NCBI RefSeq assembly: GCF_000005505.3
Contig: NC_016134.3
Location: 14,056,624-14,120,623 of the forward strand
Length of the DNA: 64,000 bases
Direction of reading: 5' to 3'
Origin: Brachypodium distachyon
Taxonomy: Eukaryota; Streptophyta; Magnoliopsida; Poales; Poaceae
Below the pieces are notes generated by a model. The model saw only the letters and a list, made by a program, of their open reading frames with translations. It was not told where the DNA came from and did not search any database. Positions 21,995 to 33,989 of this stretch are shown in pieces. Made by a program: the position numbers and the translations under genes. Within the stretch, counting starts at the first letter, position 1. Each line of letters starts with the position of its first letter.

Positions 21995-22899
21995 TAGGGG
22001 TGGATATCTTATATCCGATGCATGCACGCATCCATCCATTCGATCGATTGATCATCATTTGGGACCTGACCAATTTTGCTAGTTGCACGGCAGACGAAAG
22101 AGACGGGTTACCAAACAATGATTAGTCATGATCACGTACGTACGTATACATACATGCATGCACGCACGCTGCCAAAAGTTTTTACAGGGATCGAGTCGGT
22201 CACTCGGACACGATCGAGAAAGATGAAAATTTCAGTCAACAGCAATGGTATAGACAAAATCACATATTCCTCCGTCTCAAAATAACTGACGTGGATTTGT
22301 ATAAGATCTTATACAAATTCACTTATTTTGGGACCGAGGAAGTATATATATAACGGTTCCTTCTGATGAAACTTATTAGTTGTCTATTAATTTTGTTAGC
22401 CCAAACCACCACATCATAGCATAAACTACAAACGTGCTGTACATACATATAGCTACAAATAGTCCGACTGGTCGATCGAAACTACGGTAGAGTCTCGTGA
22501 TCATCGAGTTGGCGAGCGATGGCTACGGTGTGACATGCATAGCTAGGCTACGGGTAGCGGAAAGTGGACTAGTCAATGGGGCAAATGATGCGTTATCAAC
22601 GAGTATATTGATTGGGGTTGTTGGACGGGAGTGGATGTCGTCTCTATGCGTGCTGGTCCGACCACATCCCAATCCAATGTGATTCTCACTGTCTCCCGGC
22701 CTGTCAGCAAGTGTTGCATAAATGTGTATAGACAGGACCGAAAATGTACGTTCATCCAGCGACGACCTAGCTTAATTAGCTAAGCCAGCCGGGGTTAGGA
22801 CGTTCGTCGATGGACGATCACACTGTTTTTCCTCGATTGTATATACAGCAGGCAATCGATCTCCAAGCCGAAACTTGTGTGAGGAAAGCAAAAAACAGA
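21995..22899. other. Non-coding stretch downstream of the LINE
   Basis: No gene recognised apart from the MITE at 22266-22344. CGTACGTA-type repeats occur near 22135. Confidence 0.4.
22266..22344. mobile_element. Stowaway MITE, about 79 bp, strong hairpin
   Basis: Ends CCTCCGTCTCAAAATAA and TTATTTTGGGACCGAGG are inverted copies. The whole element is palindromic around ATAAGATCTTAT. It is one of the shortest complete MITEs in the window. Confidence 0.8.
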
Positions 22900-23960
22900 A
22901 AGAAGAAAAGAAAGAAAAACGAACTAAAGGACGAAGCTGTGTTACGCGTTAATCAGGCATGGTCAGATCAGATCGCCAGGAAATTTCGACGAAATCCATA
23001 TTATTCCATATGACTTCATCTTCTAGCACCGCTGCTGGATCTACACGATGCAGACATTTTTCAGTACGTCCTCGCGGACCACGGAAATACTTCCTTCGAT
23101 ACGCAATAAGTGTTTTCGATCGGTTTATTATGATCGAAATAAGTACGTACTACCAGGCTACGTACAGGCTTACGATCCAACCGGCAGAATGCACATGCAC
23201 CTCGGGAATCATCTCCAAAATCCCCGGCAGGCCTCGTGGCCGTGTGGATCTGCCGGGTGTTGTACGGCCACACTGTGGCTGCAGACAGTCGCCCGTACGT
23301 GCAGAACGTGTGACCAGATGCCACGCGGAAATTAAGGCTATAATTGGAAGGGCGACGCCGAGAGATCCAAAGATAACACTGTTCATCGATCGCGGCTTGC
23401 TACTTAACCCCCTTGCCCGATGACGCATGCATTGACGCTACAGCAGGAGGGGGTGTCGATCGGGGCCTTTTGTTCATAGCAAAAGTGGAGAGGAAAACAC
23501 GTGAACAGAACTTCCCTTTTTGGTGGCTCCGTTGGTTCCTTTTGGTCGTCCTAGAAAACGCCCTAGCTAAAAGCAGAAACGGATAAACTCGCCGTGGCTC
23601 TTCTGTTCAAAGCCGGATTTAACAAAGAGTTGTGGCAAACGACAAAATTGATTTCTCGCTAATCTTCGTTAAGAACTTTTACTGATATGCGATGCCACCA
23701 ATAGATAAAGAAGAGTGGCACTAGCTAAACATGTTTTTTTTCCTGGCTTTTGTCCCAACTTCTACGCCGGCCGCTGCCTGAATCAGGCTGGTCGATCGAT
23801 CGTCACGGCGGCTCCGACACATGATCGTCCGACAAGCTAGGCGACAACACCCACGCCACTAGCTTGCACATATACCCTAATTTCCTTTTCGCAGAGAAAT
23901 CACAAGCAAATAAAACAAAATATGATGGGGAAAAATTAAAGGAATTAAACATCACCCCCT
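22900..23960 (+). repeat. Segmental duplication block upstream of patatin gene 3
   Basis: Matches 12280-12890 in order (GAAGCTGTGTTACGCGTTAA, CATATGACTTCATCTTC, AAATCCCCGGCAGGCCTCGTG, CCTAGAAAACGCCCTAG, CCACGCCACTAGCTTGCA). Non-coding; about 400 bp longer than its partner. Confidence 0.65.
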
Positions 23961-24059
23961 TAATTTCTAGTGTATCAGTTGCGCTGTCTTAGGGAGGCTA
24001 GCTAACTGATGAACTACTACACTGAAGCTCGCATCGCACGGGAGCTAGCTGGCCTAAAA

Positions 24060-24745
24060 AGTTAATCATCCACGATCACATGATTGCCCACATGTGCTAG
24101 CTGCCTCAAGCCTCGTGCATTGCATTGCACGCACCTACCTTGGACTGAACGTACGTACATATGCGTCCTCTTCATTACAGGATTTGAAGATTAATTGGTT
24201 CCTTTTGATCTGCAAGGCTGCAGGTAAATTTAATTAATTAATCCGGCGTCCCCACAACTAGCTAGGATAAAGCTAACGTAACCACGCAAGCCGTATCACG
24301 GAGCGAACCATATATAGTTCTTGATTTGATCTCGGTAGATTAAGCTAGCGTATGGTACTAATAAAAGCTAGCTAGTGTCACCCTACTGACAGCTGCTTGG
24401 TTCGTTGATTGATTGATCCTCTCTGGGATAAAAATATAATGTAGTTAGCACGTACGTTAATAATTTAGCATCGGTATAGGGCTGGAGTTATCCATGCAGA
24501 TTTTGTACCCATTCTAGCGAGTCATAGCTAGCTTGTTTCTTTGACTATAAGCTTACGAGCGAGCATGCACGGGCGCACATGGCTGCTAATTAACTACCGT
24601 CGCGTCACGACAAATGATTTTAGGGTTTAATTGCCGCACAACAGCTATCTTCGCTGTCGTTCTTTTTTTTTTCCCGCGATATATATCTTCGCTGTCGTTT
24701 ATATTTTGCGGATATCTCGGCTATTCTTGTCATTAGTGCACCAAT
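24060..24745 (+). repeat. Segmental duplication block, partner of 7766-8345
   Basis: Aligned to the upstream block of patatin gene 2. Together with 22900-23960 it shows that the duplicated unit extended at least 3 kb upstream of the gene. Confidence 0.7.
24646..24699 (-). mobile_element. Tail-only LINE-type insertion with 16-bp duplication
   Basis: TATCTTCGCTGTCGTT at 24646-24661 and 24684-24699 (perfect) flanks a 22-bp insert, CT10CCCGCGATATA. The paralogous site upstream of gene 2 (near 8285-8300) has a single CCTTCGCTGTCGTT without the insert, a natural empty-site control. Confidence 0.75.
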
Positions 24746-24797
24746 CATTAATGAAAGTAGCCTCTTTTTTTTTAGAAATTCTATTTCTATGAGTAGT

Positions 24798-25038
24798 GCT
24801 CCCTCTGAGCCTAATTAATTGGTGTCGGAAATTTTGCAAAAAAATTCTTGCTATTTTCTGAAATCGACCTGCAGTCCATGTATTATCAGAACTTTTGCAA
24901 AAGAAAAAACATGTTGTTTTTCGGAATCAACGCGTAGTGCACGTTCAATTGAAGATGTGTACTGTAGGTTGATTTTGTAAATTAACAGGTTTTCTTTGCA
25001 AAATGTCCGGCGCCAATTAATTGGGAACTGAGGGAGTA
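24798..25038. mobile_element. Stowaway-like MITE, 241 bp
   Basis: Ends CTCCCTCTGAGCCTAATTAA and TTAATTGGGAACTGAGGGAG form imperfect inverted repeats. The interior is A/T-rich without coding. Confidence 0.75.
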
Positions 25039-26077
25039 GAAACTGAGTCTTACATAAGATCAAGTTCAAATCTACGATTGTTGTATGTTTAATGAGAGAG
25101 ACTGATATTCAGTTCAAGTTTAATTGATAGGAGAGGGGATATGGTTTGAACTACCTGTAGCACCGCATAGAAAAATGCAATAACCCTACCAGGTCCAGAC
25201 TCCAGAGGACTAACTTATTATCTCGTGTACAGCAATCATGTACGAGTCCCGTTTCGGCGTTTCCCAAAAGAGCCTGGAAGCACAATTTAGATAAGTACTT
25301 CTAATTGTTTTGTTCATGCAGCAAGTTTCGAAAAGAAAGTTGTTCACCCAACAAAGTAAAAGAAAAATGTTCATCCAGCTGCAAGTGTTGTGACATACGG
25401 TCAACTAGTAGATCCACACTGACAGCGTACAAATCTCCGCGATCAATCATTCGATCTGACTGGTGCGAATATAATGAAGATCAGGTGTCCCACGAGCTAC
25501 CTAACATTACGATAAGGTATCGGGACCAAGGACAAAAATAAATAAATAAATAAACAAGGCAAGCAGAAGGACAATAATTGCTGGCCTGATGCTTGGATTA
25601 ATCTGAAGTACGTGCACGTAAATTTCAAACCCTCTCCTTTGGCAGGGGTTATGGCAAAGTTATTCGAAACAGTTTTGGCAAAGTTAAGGCACACACGGAT
25701 CAGCGACTCCACCACAACAAAGTTATTCGCAAACAGTTTTGCTTTGAAATTAGTTGTGATCAAATCATGCTCAGAGCCTAACTAGCCTTTCATCGATCGA
25801 TACACTCGATCCCACTAAGCATCCAAAGCCACACTAAGTGATTAGTGGTGATAAACGTGTCACTTAATTGGCTTAATTCGCATGCCGATGGTGATCATGA
25901 AAGTCCTGCTTTGCTCTCCGGGCCACCGGGCACGTCAATGGAGTACTGTACGTCTATAGGGACCCCTGCCCCAGCCAGCTCCCGTGAAACGTGACACACG
26001 CGCACACAAAAGAAATCAGCTAGATGTGTGTGGAGTTGCAAGATTCCATCTTACTGGCTCTTGATGCCAGAATTCGA
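25039..26077. other. Upstream region of patatin gene 3
   Basis: No gene recognised. Several short open frames on both strands lack domains. CATCGATCGATACACTCGATC near 25790 is palindromic. Confidence 0.4.
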
Positions 26078-26236
26078 TTTAAATAGCTGGGTGCCCGGGG
26101 CAGAGAGCATCTACTGATCGATCTCAGCAGTGCAAGACCCAAGGAGCTAAGCAGAGCACCCGGCAAGCCTTGATCCAAATAAAAGTTCAGCAGCTTAGAA
26201 GAACAGAGCTCAGAGCTCGGAGCAGAGAGAGCAATC
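26078..26236 (+). promoter_or_regulatory. Proximal promoter and 5' UTR of patatin gene 3
   Basis: TTTAAATAG at 26078-26086 is a plausible TATA box about 150 bp before the ATG. The leader shares CACCCGGCAAG...TTGATCCAAAT with genes 1 and 2 but the rest differs from them. Confidence 0.55.
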
Positions 26237-27585
26237 ATGGAGGGCGGCAAGTGCGACCACCCCGAGCACGCGACGGCGCCATGCCCGCCGCCGTCGCAGG
26301 GCCGCCTGATCACCGTGCTGAGCATCGACGGCGGCGGCATCCGCGGCCTCATCCCCTCCACCATCATCGCCTGTCTCGAGTCCAAGCTCCAAGTACGCAC
26401 CAGATTCTCCATTTTTGCCAGCTAGTCTTCTTCCTCCTCCCGTAATTCTGTAATCGTAATCTGGACCGGATTGGTCTCAATTTGTTACTCAATTCGCAGG
26501 AGATAGACGGGCCGGACGCGCGGATCGCGGACTACTTCGACGTGATAGCCGGGACAAGCACAGGCGCGCTGGTGACATCCATGCTGGCCGCCCCGGGGGA
26601 GAACAAGCGTCCCCTCTTCGCCGCCAGCGAGCTCAAGGACTTCTACCTGGAGAACGGGCCCAAGATCTTCCCGCAGAAGAAGCTCGGGTTCCTCAACCCC
26701 GCGGCGAACCTCTTCGGCGCCGTCATGGGGCCGAAATACGACGGGAAGTTCCTCCACGACAAGATCAAGAAGCTCACGCACAACACCACCATCGCGGAGA
26801 CGGTCACCAACATCATCGTGCCCACCTTCGACGTCAAGTTCCTGCAGCCCGTCATCTTCTCCACCTACGAGGCCAAGGTGGATCCCTTGAAGAACGCGCA
26901 CCTCTCCGACATCTGCATCAGCACCTCGGCCGCGCCGACATACTTCCCCGCCCATTTTTTTAGCACCCATGACCCGGACCCGAAGGCGGAGGTGAAGGAG
27001 AGGGAGTACCATCTTGTCGATGGGGGCGTGGCGGCGAACAACCCGACGATGGCCGCCATGTCCATGATCACCAAGGAGGTGTTGCGGAAGAACCCAGACT
27101 TCACCCATGGAAACCCCGCCGAGTACAACAACTACCTCATCATCTCTATCGGGACCGGGTCGGCGAAGATGGCGGAGAAGTACACGGCGCCAGCGTGCGC
27201 CAAGTGGGGCGTGCTGCGGTGGCTCTACGACGGCGGGTTCACGCCACTCATCGACATCTTTTCGCACGCCAGCGCCGACATGGTGGACATCCACGCTGCC
27301 GTGCTCTTCAAGGCGCTCCGAGTCAAGGAGAACTACCTCCGGATCCAGGACGACTCCCTGGAGGGTGACACCTCGTCGGTGGACATCGCCACCAAGAAGA
27401 ACATGGAGGCGCTCATCGAAATCGGCAACGGGCTTCTCCAGAAAAAGGTGGCCAGGGTCAATATCGACACGGGCATGTATGAGACCGTGGAAGGGGAAGG
27501 CACCAATGAGGAGGCGCTCAAGCGATTCGCCGTGAAGCTCTCCAATGAGCGCAAGCTGCGCCAGGCCACCCTCAAATCCCACTAG
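26237..27585 (+). CDS. Patatin-like acyl hydrolase/phospholipase A, copy 3
   Basis: Exons 26237-26392 and 26500-27585 with a 107-bp phase-0 intron; spliced product 413 aa, the longest of the three. The N-terminus ([12 protein letters not shown]...[11 protein letters not shown]) looks like the ancestral full form. Motifs: DGGGIRG at residues 31-37, GTSTG with Ser72, and [10 protein letters not shown] with Asp226. No signal peptide or membrane segment is visible, so it is probably cytosolic or recruited to membranes, as described for non-storage plant patatins. More diverged from copies 1 and 2 than they are from each other. The ORF is intact and the splice sites are canonical, so it is the best candidate for an active gene in the cluster. 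Confidence 0.92.
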
Positions 27586-28344
27586 CCTCTGAAGAAGAGA
27601 GTGTGAGTCTGCCCAGAGTTGCTGTTATTGTTGTTGTCATTGTGATATTGTAAGGTAATACTCCTGTGAGTGAGATGAACATTACTCCTGTTAGTTAATT
27701 AAGCAAGAGGGCAAATGTGCAAATTTGGAAGGCGAGTTATTAGCCGATCTATGGTAAATTAAATTTGTGGTGCATATATAATTAATAAGCATATGTGTAT
27801 GTTCAAGACAATGATTTGAATGAGCAAATTAAAATAAAAGGGAGCATATATATATTGCTAGGCTGGATGATACCGAGGAAGTGGTTCACGAGGCTGGATT
27901 GTCTCGTCCATACCCTGTGGAAGCTTCCTTTTCGAATTTTTTTTAATGATAATTAGTATTCCTGAAGGTGGAACGCATATGATTCTCTGGTTATAGTGTT
28001 TTTGGCTAAGGACAACAACCGTTGACAGTTGACACTAACCGATTAAATGCCGACGGCTGTTCTCCGCTTCGCTGTACCCATTTTTTGCTCTTAATAATGC
28101 TCATTTCGGATGAGATTTCAGAATATGTTGGTTCTTCCAGTGGGGGACAGACTATGTCATGCCGATTGACTCGGATCTTCCACCACATCACTACAACAAT
28201 AGTAGAGAAAATCTTATTTTTTGACAACGTAAGTGAAAAAAAGATCTTTCTACGTAAAACGAGGAAAGCAAAACGAGCTCGCGTGATCCCGTCGAGCACA
28301 TTGGCGTCGTCCGTGCTCGATCATGTGGTGCATAGGGAAATCAA
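27586..28344. other. 3' flank of patatin gene 3
   Basis: No gene seen. CACTACAACAATAGTAGAGAA at 28191-28211 resembles a CACTA-type end, but no partner end was found. Confidence 0.35.
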
Positions 28345-28394
28345 GAGCTGTTTTACATAACTTTTTTTTTTGAGAGGAGCTGTTTTACATAACT
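28345..28394 (-). mobile_element. Tail-only LINE-type insertion with 18-bp duplication
   Basis: GAGCTGTTTTACATAACT at 28345-28362 and 28377-28394 (perfect) flanks only T9GAGAG (14 bp). Confidence 0.8.
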
Positions 28395-28831
28395 GGGCCA
28401 GGAGTTTTCTCTGTGCGACCTGCCTACATGGGCCTCTGATTCCTTCATTTCACTCTGTCTAAACATGGGCTTGCTATAAAAAAGGAAAAACCAGTCATGG
28501 GCTCGCTCGAAAATTCCATTTGGTGCTGTGGTGATCCAGGGGTTCTAGTACAGGCCGGGTCTTTTTACATATGTCTTCTGTACCGTTGGCCGTTCTCATC
28601 TGGTCCGGCCCAATGTAGCTGCAGTCTCACCCTGTGCATTCGGTTTTCGGTTCGGTTCGGTTTATACGGTTTGTATACTTCGGTTCAATACGGTTACGTA
28701 TAAAAATACTGTTCGGTTTCGATTATAACCATTTGATTTTGGTTCGGTTTCGGTTATAACCCAATTAACCAAAGTTGACGCGAATTTTTGAGCAACACAT
28801 AAATTTTTGGCATGACCTATACTGAAATTAC

Positions 28832-29098
28832 CACAAATGGACAAGTCATAATTCATAACACAATTCTGTTCAAGGCTTCAAGCACAGCCACACACATAGT
28901 TCACTAGTTCACTTCAGCACCACAAATGGACAAGTCACAATTCATAACACAATTCAGTTCAAGGCTTCAAGCACAGCCACACACGTAGTTCACTAGTTCA
29001 CTTCAGCACCACAAATGGACAAGTCATAATTCATAACACAATTCAGTTCAAGGCTTCAAGCACAGCCACACACATAATTCACTAGTTCACTTCAGCAC
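28832..29098. repeat. Three tandem 89-bp repeats
   Basis: Units start with CACAAATGGACAAGTCA at 28832, 28921 and 29010, and differ at only a few positions. They sit in the left arm of the hAT element. Confidence 0.9.
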
Positions 29099-31074
29099 CC
29101 AGCCGGCAGCAGCAGTCACCCGGTCACCCCAGATCAGTCCAGAGAGATTATGTCATTGTCATCAACTTGGAGGCTTCACTTGATAGAATTGTGGCTAATG
29201 ATGCTTGGTGTACTAGATTTCCGTTCGTATCAGGAATGTTGAACCGGAGCATTCAGATCACCGGCCTGTTGTTTTGTCCGTGGGACGCGGAATTAATCCG
29301 GTCTGTAAGTACAAGGGAGATCGACTTAAGAGATTTGAAGCTAGGTGGCTCTTAGAAGATGATGTTGACTCAGTGGTACAGAACGCATGGGAGATTGCTC
29401 GTCTGAAAGGGTGTCAAGGGGCTGCTGCACTGATCCGCTCGGTCTCATCTGATCTGCATACCTGGAGTCGTGATGTGCTTGGTGAGCTGCCTAAGAGAAT
29501 TAAAAATCTGAAGAAAGAACTTGAGGAATGTAGAAGGGCTGTTGTTTCTGCTCATACTATTCAACGAGAACAGGTCCTTCGTTTCAAGCTGGAGCGTTTG
29601 GAGGAACAACATGATTTGTTCTGGCGGCAACGTGTACATGTTAACTGGTTGGCCAACGGTGACCGTAATACAGCTTTCTTTCACGTGGCTGCTTCTGAAC
29701 GGAAAAAACATAATACTATACATAGGCTCAAAGGAGATGATGGTGTGACGGTGGAAGGGGAGGAGAGTTTACAGGACCTGGTATCTAACTATTTCTTTGA
29801 CTTGTTTACCCCCTTGGCAGGCTTGGATAGTACACCGGCGACTTTGCATATTTCTTCTCGGGTAGCGGACGAAATGAATGAAATTCTTGATGCTCCATTT
29901 ACAGCTGAGGAGATACGCAAAGCTCTTGATGGCATTGGGGACCTAAAGGCACCTGGTCCGGATGGCATGCCCGCCGTGTTCTATAAAAGGTACTGGAGTA
30001 TGGTGGGTGAAACTGTTGTGCAGGAGGTACTTTTGTTGCAGGGGGGCAGTATACCGGAGGGGTGGAATGATACTGTTGTTGTACTCATCCCAAAGGTTCA
30101 GAATCCAGAAAGAATTAAAGACTTGCGCCCAATTAGTCTCTGCAACGTGGTGTACAAGCTTGTATCTAAGGTTCTTTGCTAACCGTCTCAAGTGTATCTT
30201 AGGGGATATCATCTCTGATAATCGAAGTGCTTTTGTCCCGGGCCATCTTATTTCGGATAACACCATTTTAGCATATGAGATGACACATTTCATGCGGAGA
30301 AAGAGAAAGGGTACGCCATATGCAGCTTTGAAACTGGATACGAGTAAAGTATATGACCGTGTCGAGTGGCATTTCCTTGAGGAAGTCATGAGGAAAATGG
30401 GATTCAGTAGCTCCTTTGTTAAATTGATCATGAATTGTATCTGTTCTGTCAAGTATCGTTTCCCTATAAATGCAGTCTGACGGATCAGATTATACCTGGA
30501 CGTGGCTTACGACAAGGAGACCCTATTTCCCCATATTTGTTCCTCCTGTGTGTAGAATCTGGAATGCTGAGGAGTTTGGCTGTGTACGTGGAATTAAAAT
30601 TTGTTCTTCGGCTCTGGCAGTAAACCATCTACTTTTCGCAGATGATTCTCTGTTGTTGTGGGAGGCTACTGAAGAGGGGGCGCACGCCATCAACCATGTC
30701 CTACAAGTCTATGAGCAGTGTTCTGGGCAGATGATAGACAGGAAAAATCTTGTATCTCGTTCAGTCCGAGTTGTTCTCGGAGTGGGCGTACTACCTTGCT
30801 GCATGTGTTGGGACTGGCAAATGAAACTGATGGAGGAAAATATCTCGGTCTTCCAACTTATGTGGGGCGTTCGAAATCAGTTTGCTTTGGTTATCTCAAA
30901 GAAAGAATCTGGGAACGCATTCAAGGGTGGAAAGAACGGTGTTTATCTCGTGCGGGTAAAGAGATTATGATCAAGGCTGTGGCCCAGGCCATCCCAGCGT
31001 ATGCTATGCCGTGTTTTGATTTAACTAAAGGTCTGTGTGATTCGATTAGCCAGTTGATGGGTCTGACTACGGCT

Positions 31075-32302
31075 CAGTCGCCGGAGATTCTAGTTTCTCG
31101 TCGACCGGCCCCAAGCTGCTCAATCTTGTTACAAATAGCAGATAGGTGTGTCTTACTCCAGCTAGCAAGACTTTCCCTAGCATGCAGACGCAGCAAGTTA
31201 ATATCACCGTAAAAATAGGACTTCGAGCTTTGGTCCTTTTGCTTACAAGACAAATGCTTCAGCCGGCAGCTCCTCTGACAAAGCATAACACATGCACTGA
31301 ACAGCACAGCACACCCAAATCCAAGGCAAACCAATTTCTTTAAAAAATAAGAAAGAAAAGAAACAAAAAGAAAAATGATAAAAAAAAAGAAATTGCACGT
31401 GAAATTTTAAAAGTTTCACTGAATTTTATGTGCAATTTTAAAATTTGCAAGTGAAATTTTATGTACAATTTAAAATTTGCACGTGAAAATTTTATATGCA
31501 ATTTTCTTAGGCTGGAACTATCCATTGCGTATTTCTAAACAGAAGAAACATAGACATCCCCTAAAACATGCCTCCCAACAAAAATAAACATGCCTCCCAA
31601 CAAAAACAAACACCACACTACAACTTGCACGGGTCTCGAAGTATATCCAACGGACCACGGCGTTGACTGAAAACATATAATTTGGGAGACAAATGTCTCT
31701 ACTGTGCAACTATGGTCTTCGGAATATGCAAGTCATTCAAAAAAAAATCAGAACCCAATAAATAAAATTATTGTGCAAAATACCTCGTGTTGCTATTTTA
31801 TGTTAGAATAATACATACTCCCTCCGTTTCATATTAAGTGACTCAACTTTGTCTAAATATGAACGTATCTATATACTAAAATACGTCTAGATATTGTGAA
31901 ACTCGGAGTGTGCAGTTCGTAAAAAAACAATAGGGGCTTAGAAAAACACGCATCAACCATTTGTGATAAACACAGTCCAATAAACTAAATAAATGAAATA
32001 CAAAGAGGCAAACACATACTGTGTGCATTATTAATGAGTTGCACATGAAAAAAGCAAAAAAGAAATGAAAACAAGGAAACAATAAAAATAAAAAGAAGAA
32101 AGAGGAACAAAAAAACACAGAGAAAAATGGATTCGAACCTCCGACCCATATGCTAGAAGGACCCATATGCTAGAAGGTAACGCTGCTAATCACAATTCAC
32201 AAAACACCAAACAAGCTAGCTGACGCAGTCTACATTTAATTGGACCTACTTTATCTGCTACACGTTCCCATCGACTGAGAAAAACGGTTTCTCAGGCGAC
32301 TG
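31075..32302. mobile_element. 1.2-kb non-autonomous DNA element in the LINE
   Basis: The ends are inverted: CAGTCGCCGGAGATTC at 31075 and, reverse-complemented, CAGTCGCCTGAGAAAC at 32302, followed by further similarity (TTTCTC.GTCGA). The interior is A/T-rich, with tandem GTGAAATTTTA..TGCAATTT units at 31396-31505 and a MITE. No transposase was found. A short piece of LINE sequence around the junction seems lost, and no clear target duplication was seen, so the superfamily is unassigned (Mutator-like is possible). Confidence 0.6.
31817..31912. mobile_element. Stowaway-like MITE, decayed
   Basis: The left end CTCCCTCCGTTTCATATTAA and right end ATTGTGAAACTCGGAG fit a Stowaway with a decayed right terminus. 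It lies inside the 31075-32302 element. Confidence 0.6.
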
Positions 32303-33989
32303 CTACCTAGCCATTCCGAACTTCCGAAACATGAAGGAGGGCTTGGCTTCAGAGATCTCCATTCTTTTAATATTGCACTCCTCGCAAAGCAAGCTTGGTG
32401 ACTTATTAATGCTCCAAATTCCCTGTGCGCTAAAGTTCTGAAGGAGAAATATTTTCCCTTGGGTGATATGATCTTTGCGGAACCTGTAACAGGTATGAGT
32501 TATGTTTGGCGCAGTATTCTGAAGGGCTTGGAGCTTATCCGCCAAGGTATTGTGATGAGAATTGGCAATGGTGAAAATGTGAATATTTGGACGGATCCTT
32601 GGATACCCCGTGGCGTCACCAGGAGAGTCTCCTGCAATCAGGGACATACTGTACTTTCGCGTGTTGATCTAATTGATCCGTCCACTGGAACTTGGGACAA
32701 AGAGCTTGTGCAGGATATCCTCCCACGTGATGATGCTGAAATTGTTCTGAAGATACCCATCTATAAAGATATGGAAGATTTTGCAGCTTGGCACTATGAT
32801 TCTAAAGGTATTTTCTCGGTTAAATCTGCCTACATGGTGCATGTGTACTACCTCCGTCGTGCTGAAGAAGGATCCACTTCGGATGCTCCTGGGACTGTGG
32901 GATGGAAAGAGGAGACTTGGAAGAGACTTTGGAAACTGAAATGTCCTCCCAAAGTTCATCATTTCTTGTGGCGTTTTAGTCATAACTCACATCCAGTACG
33001 CAGAAATCTTGAACGCCGCGGTATGGACCTTGACACTCGATGTGTGGTATGTAGTACACTGTTTGAGGATGGATGCCATCTGTTTTTTAAGTGTCGCTTG
33101 GTTAAGGAACGTTGGCGGGCTCTGGAATTGGAAGATGTGCGTGTTCAACTTAGTTTGTGCACTTCAGCTTTTGACGTCTGCCATTCGATCTTGAAGCTGC
33201 CATCTGAGAAAGCCACTTTTGTGGTGGCTACACTTTGGTGCTGGTGGACGGAGAGGAATAAGGCCCTCCCAAGTGAGCATTTATTTTCGGTGGCTGAATT
33301 CCAATTCAATGTTCGACATTATGCAAACGAGTGGCTTTCCATGTTAACAGTGAAGGTAGACGTCCCACTGAGGTCTAACCAGCACTGGAGTCTTCCAGAT
33401 ACCCATGTTATAAAGTTCAACTGTGATGGTGCTTTCTCCCAGAATGAGCAGAAGGGTGGTCGGGGCTGCATTGCTCGGAATAATGTTGGGTCTATTGTTT
33501 TCTAGGCAGCGGGGGCTCTGGATCATGTCGCTGATGCACTCCAAGCAGAGACCGAAGCGATGATGCGTAGTATCCTATAAGCCGACCAATTGGGCATGAG
33601 AAGAGTTATCTTCGAGACGGATTGTCAAATCCTGCAGAGGGCGCTATCTACATCGGATTATGATGCAGCGCCGCTGGGAGCGATGTTTAGAAAAGCCAAA
33701 TATATTCTCCATATGTCTTTCGTGTATGCTTCGGTCATGTTTTGTCCTCGGATGTGTAATATGCCGGCTCATGCTTTAGCCGCTTTGGGTTCGTGTGGGT
33801 CTCATGCCGGACATTTTGTGTGGCTTTTGACTCCTATCCGGAGGATGTAATCCGTCTGGTGGCCGGTGATATCGCTGCGCCTACAAGTTAATGGAATGGC
33901 TGCGTTCCTTTCAAAAAAAAAAACTTGGAGGCATCCAAGTTCTACAATTACACAGAAAAAAAAGATAAACAGTAAGAAAGGTTACATGA

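Larger units (their letters stand above)
29175..33850 (+). pseudogene. LINE ORF2 remnant: RT, zinc knuckle and RNase H
   Basis: In order: the end of the endonuclease (RIVANDAWCTRF), reverse transcriptase (KAPGPDGMPAVFYK near 29950; DLRPISLCNVVYKL near 30125; LDTSKVYDRVEW near 30335; [13 protein letters not shown] near 30505; catalytic FADDS near 30638), the post-RT part (WERIQGWKERCLSRAGKE), then after the nested element [12 protein letters not shown] (near 32340), zf-RVT (KVHHFLWRF...CVVC...CHLFFKCRLVKERW, 32950-33120) and RNase H (FNCDGAF near 33420; AETEAMMRS; FETDCQIL near 33610). Frameshifts near 30182 and 30480 and in-frame stops near 32402 and 33504 disable it. Confidence 0.85.
29175..33921 (+). 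mobile_element. 5'-truncated LINE with RNase H, inserted in the hAT
   Basis: AACTTGGAGGC occurs at 29164-29174 and again at 33922-33932 right after a poly(A) run (from 33913), a clear target-site duplication. The element starts inside the endonuclease domain, so ORF1 and the ORF2 start are missing. It is split by a DNA element at 31075-32302. Confidence 0.88.

Noticed and set aside
26485..27582. 365-codon open frame antisense to patatin gene 3
   Set aside because: It is a shadow of the GC-rich sense exon; no domain is visible and exons of copies 1 and 2 show similar antisense frames.
28191..28211. CACTA-like terminus
   Set aside because: Only one end seen; no inverted partner or 3-bp duplication.
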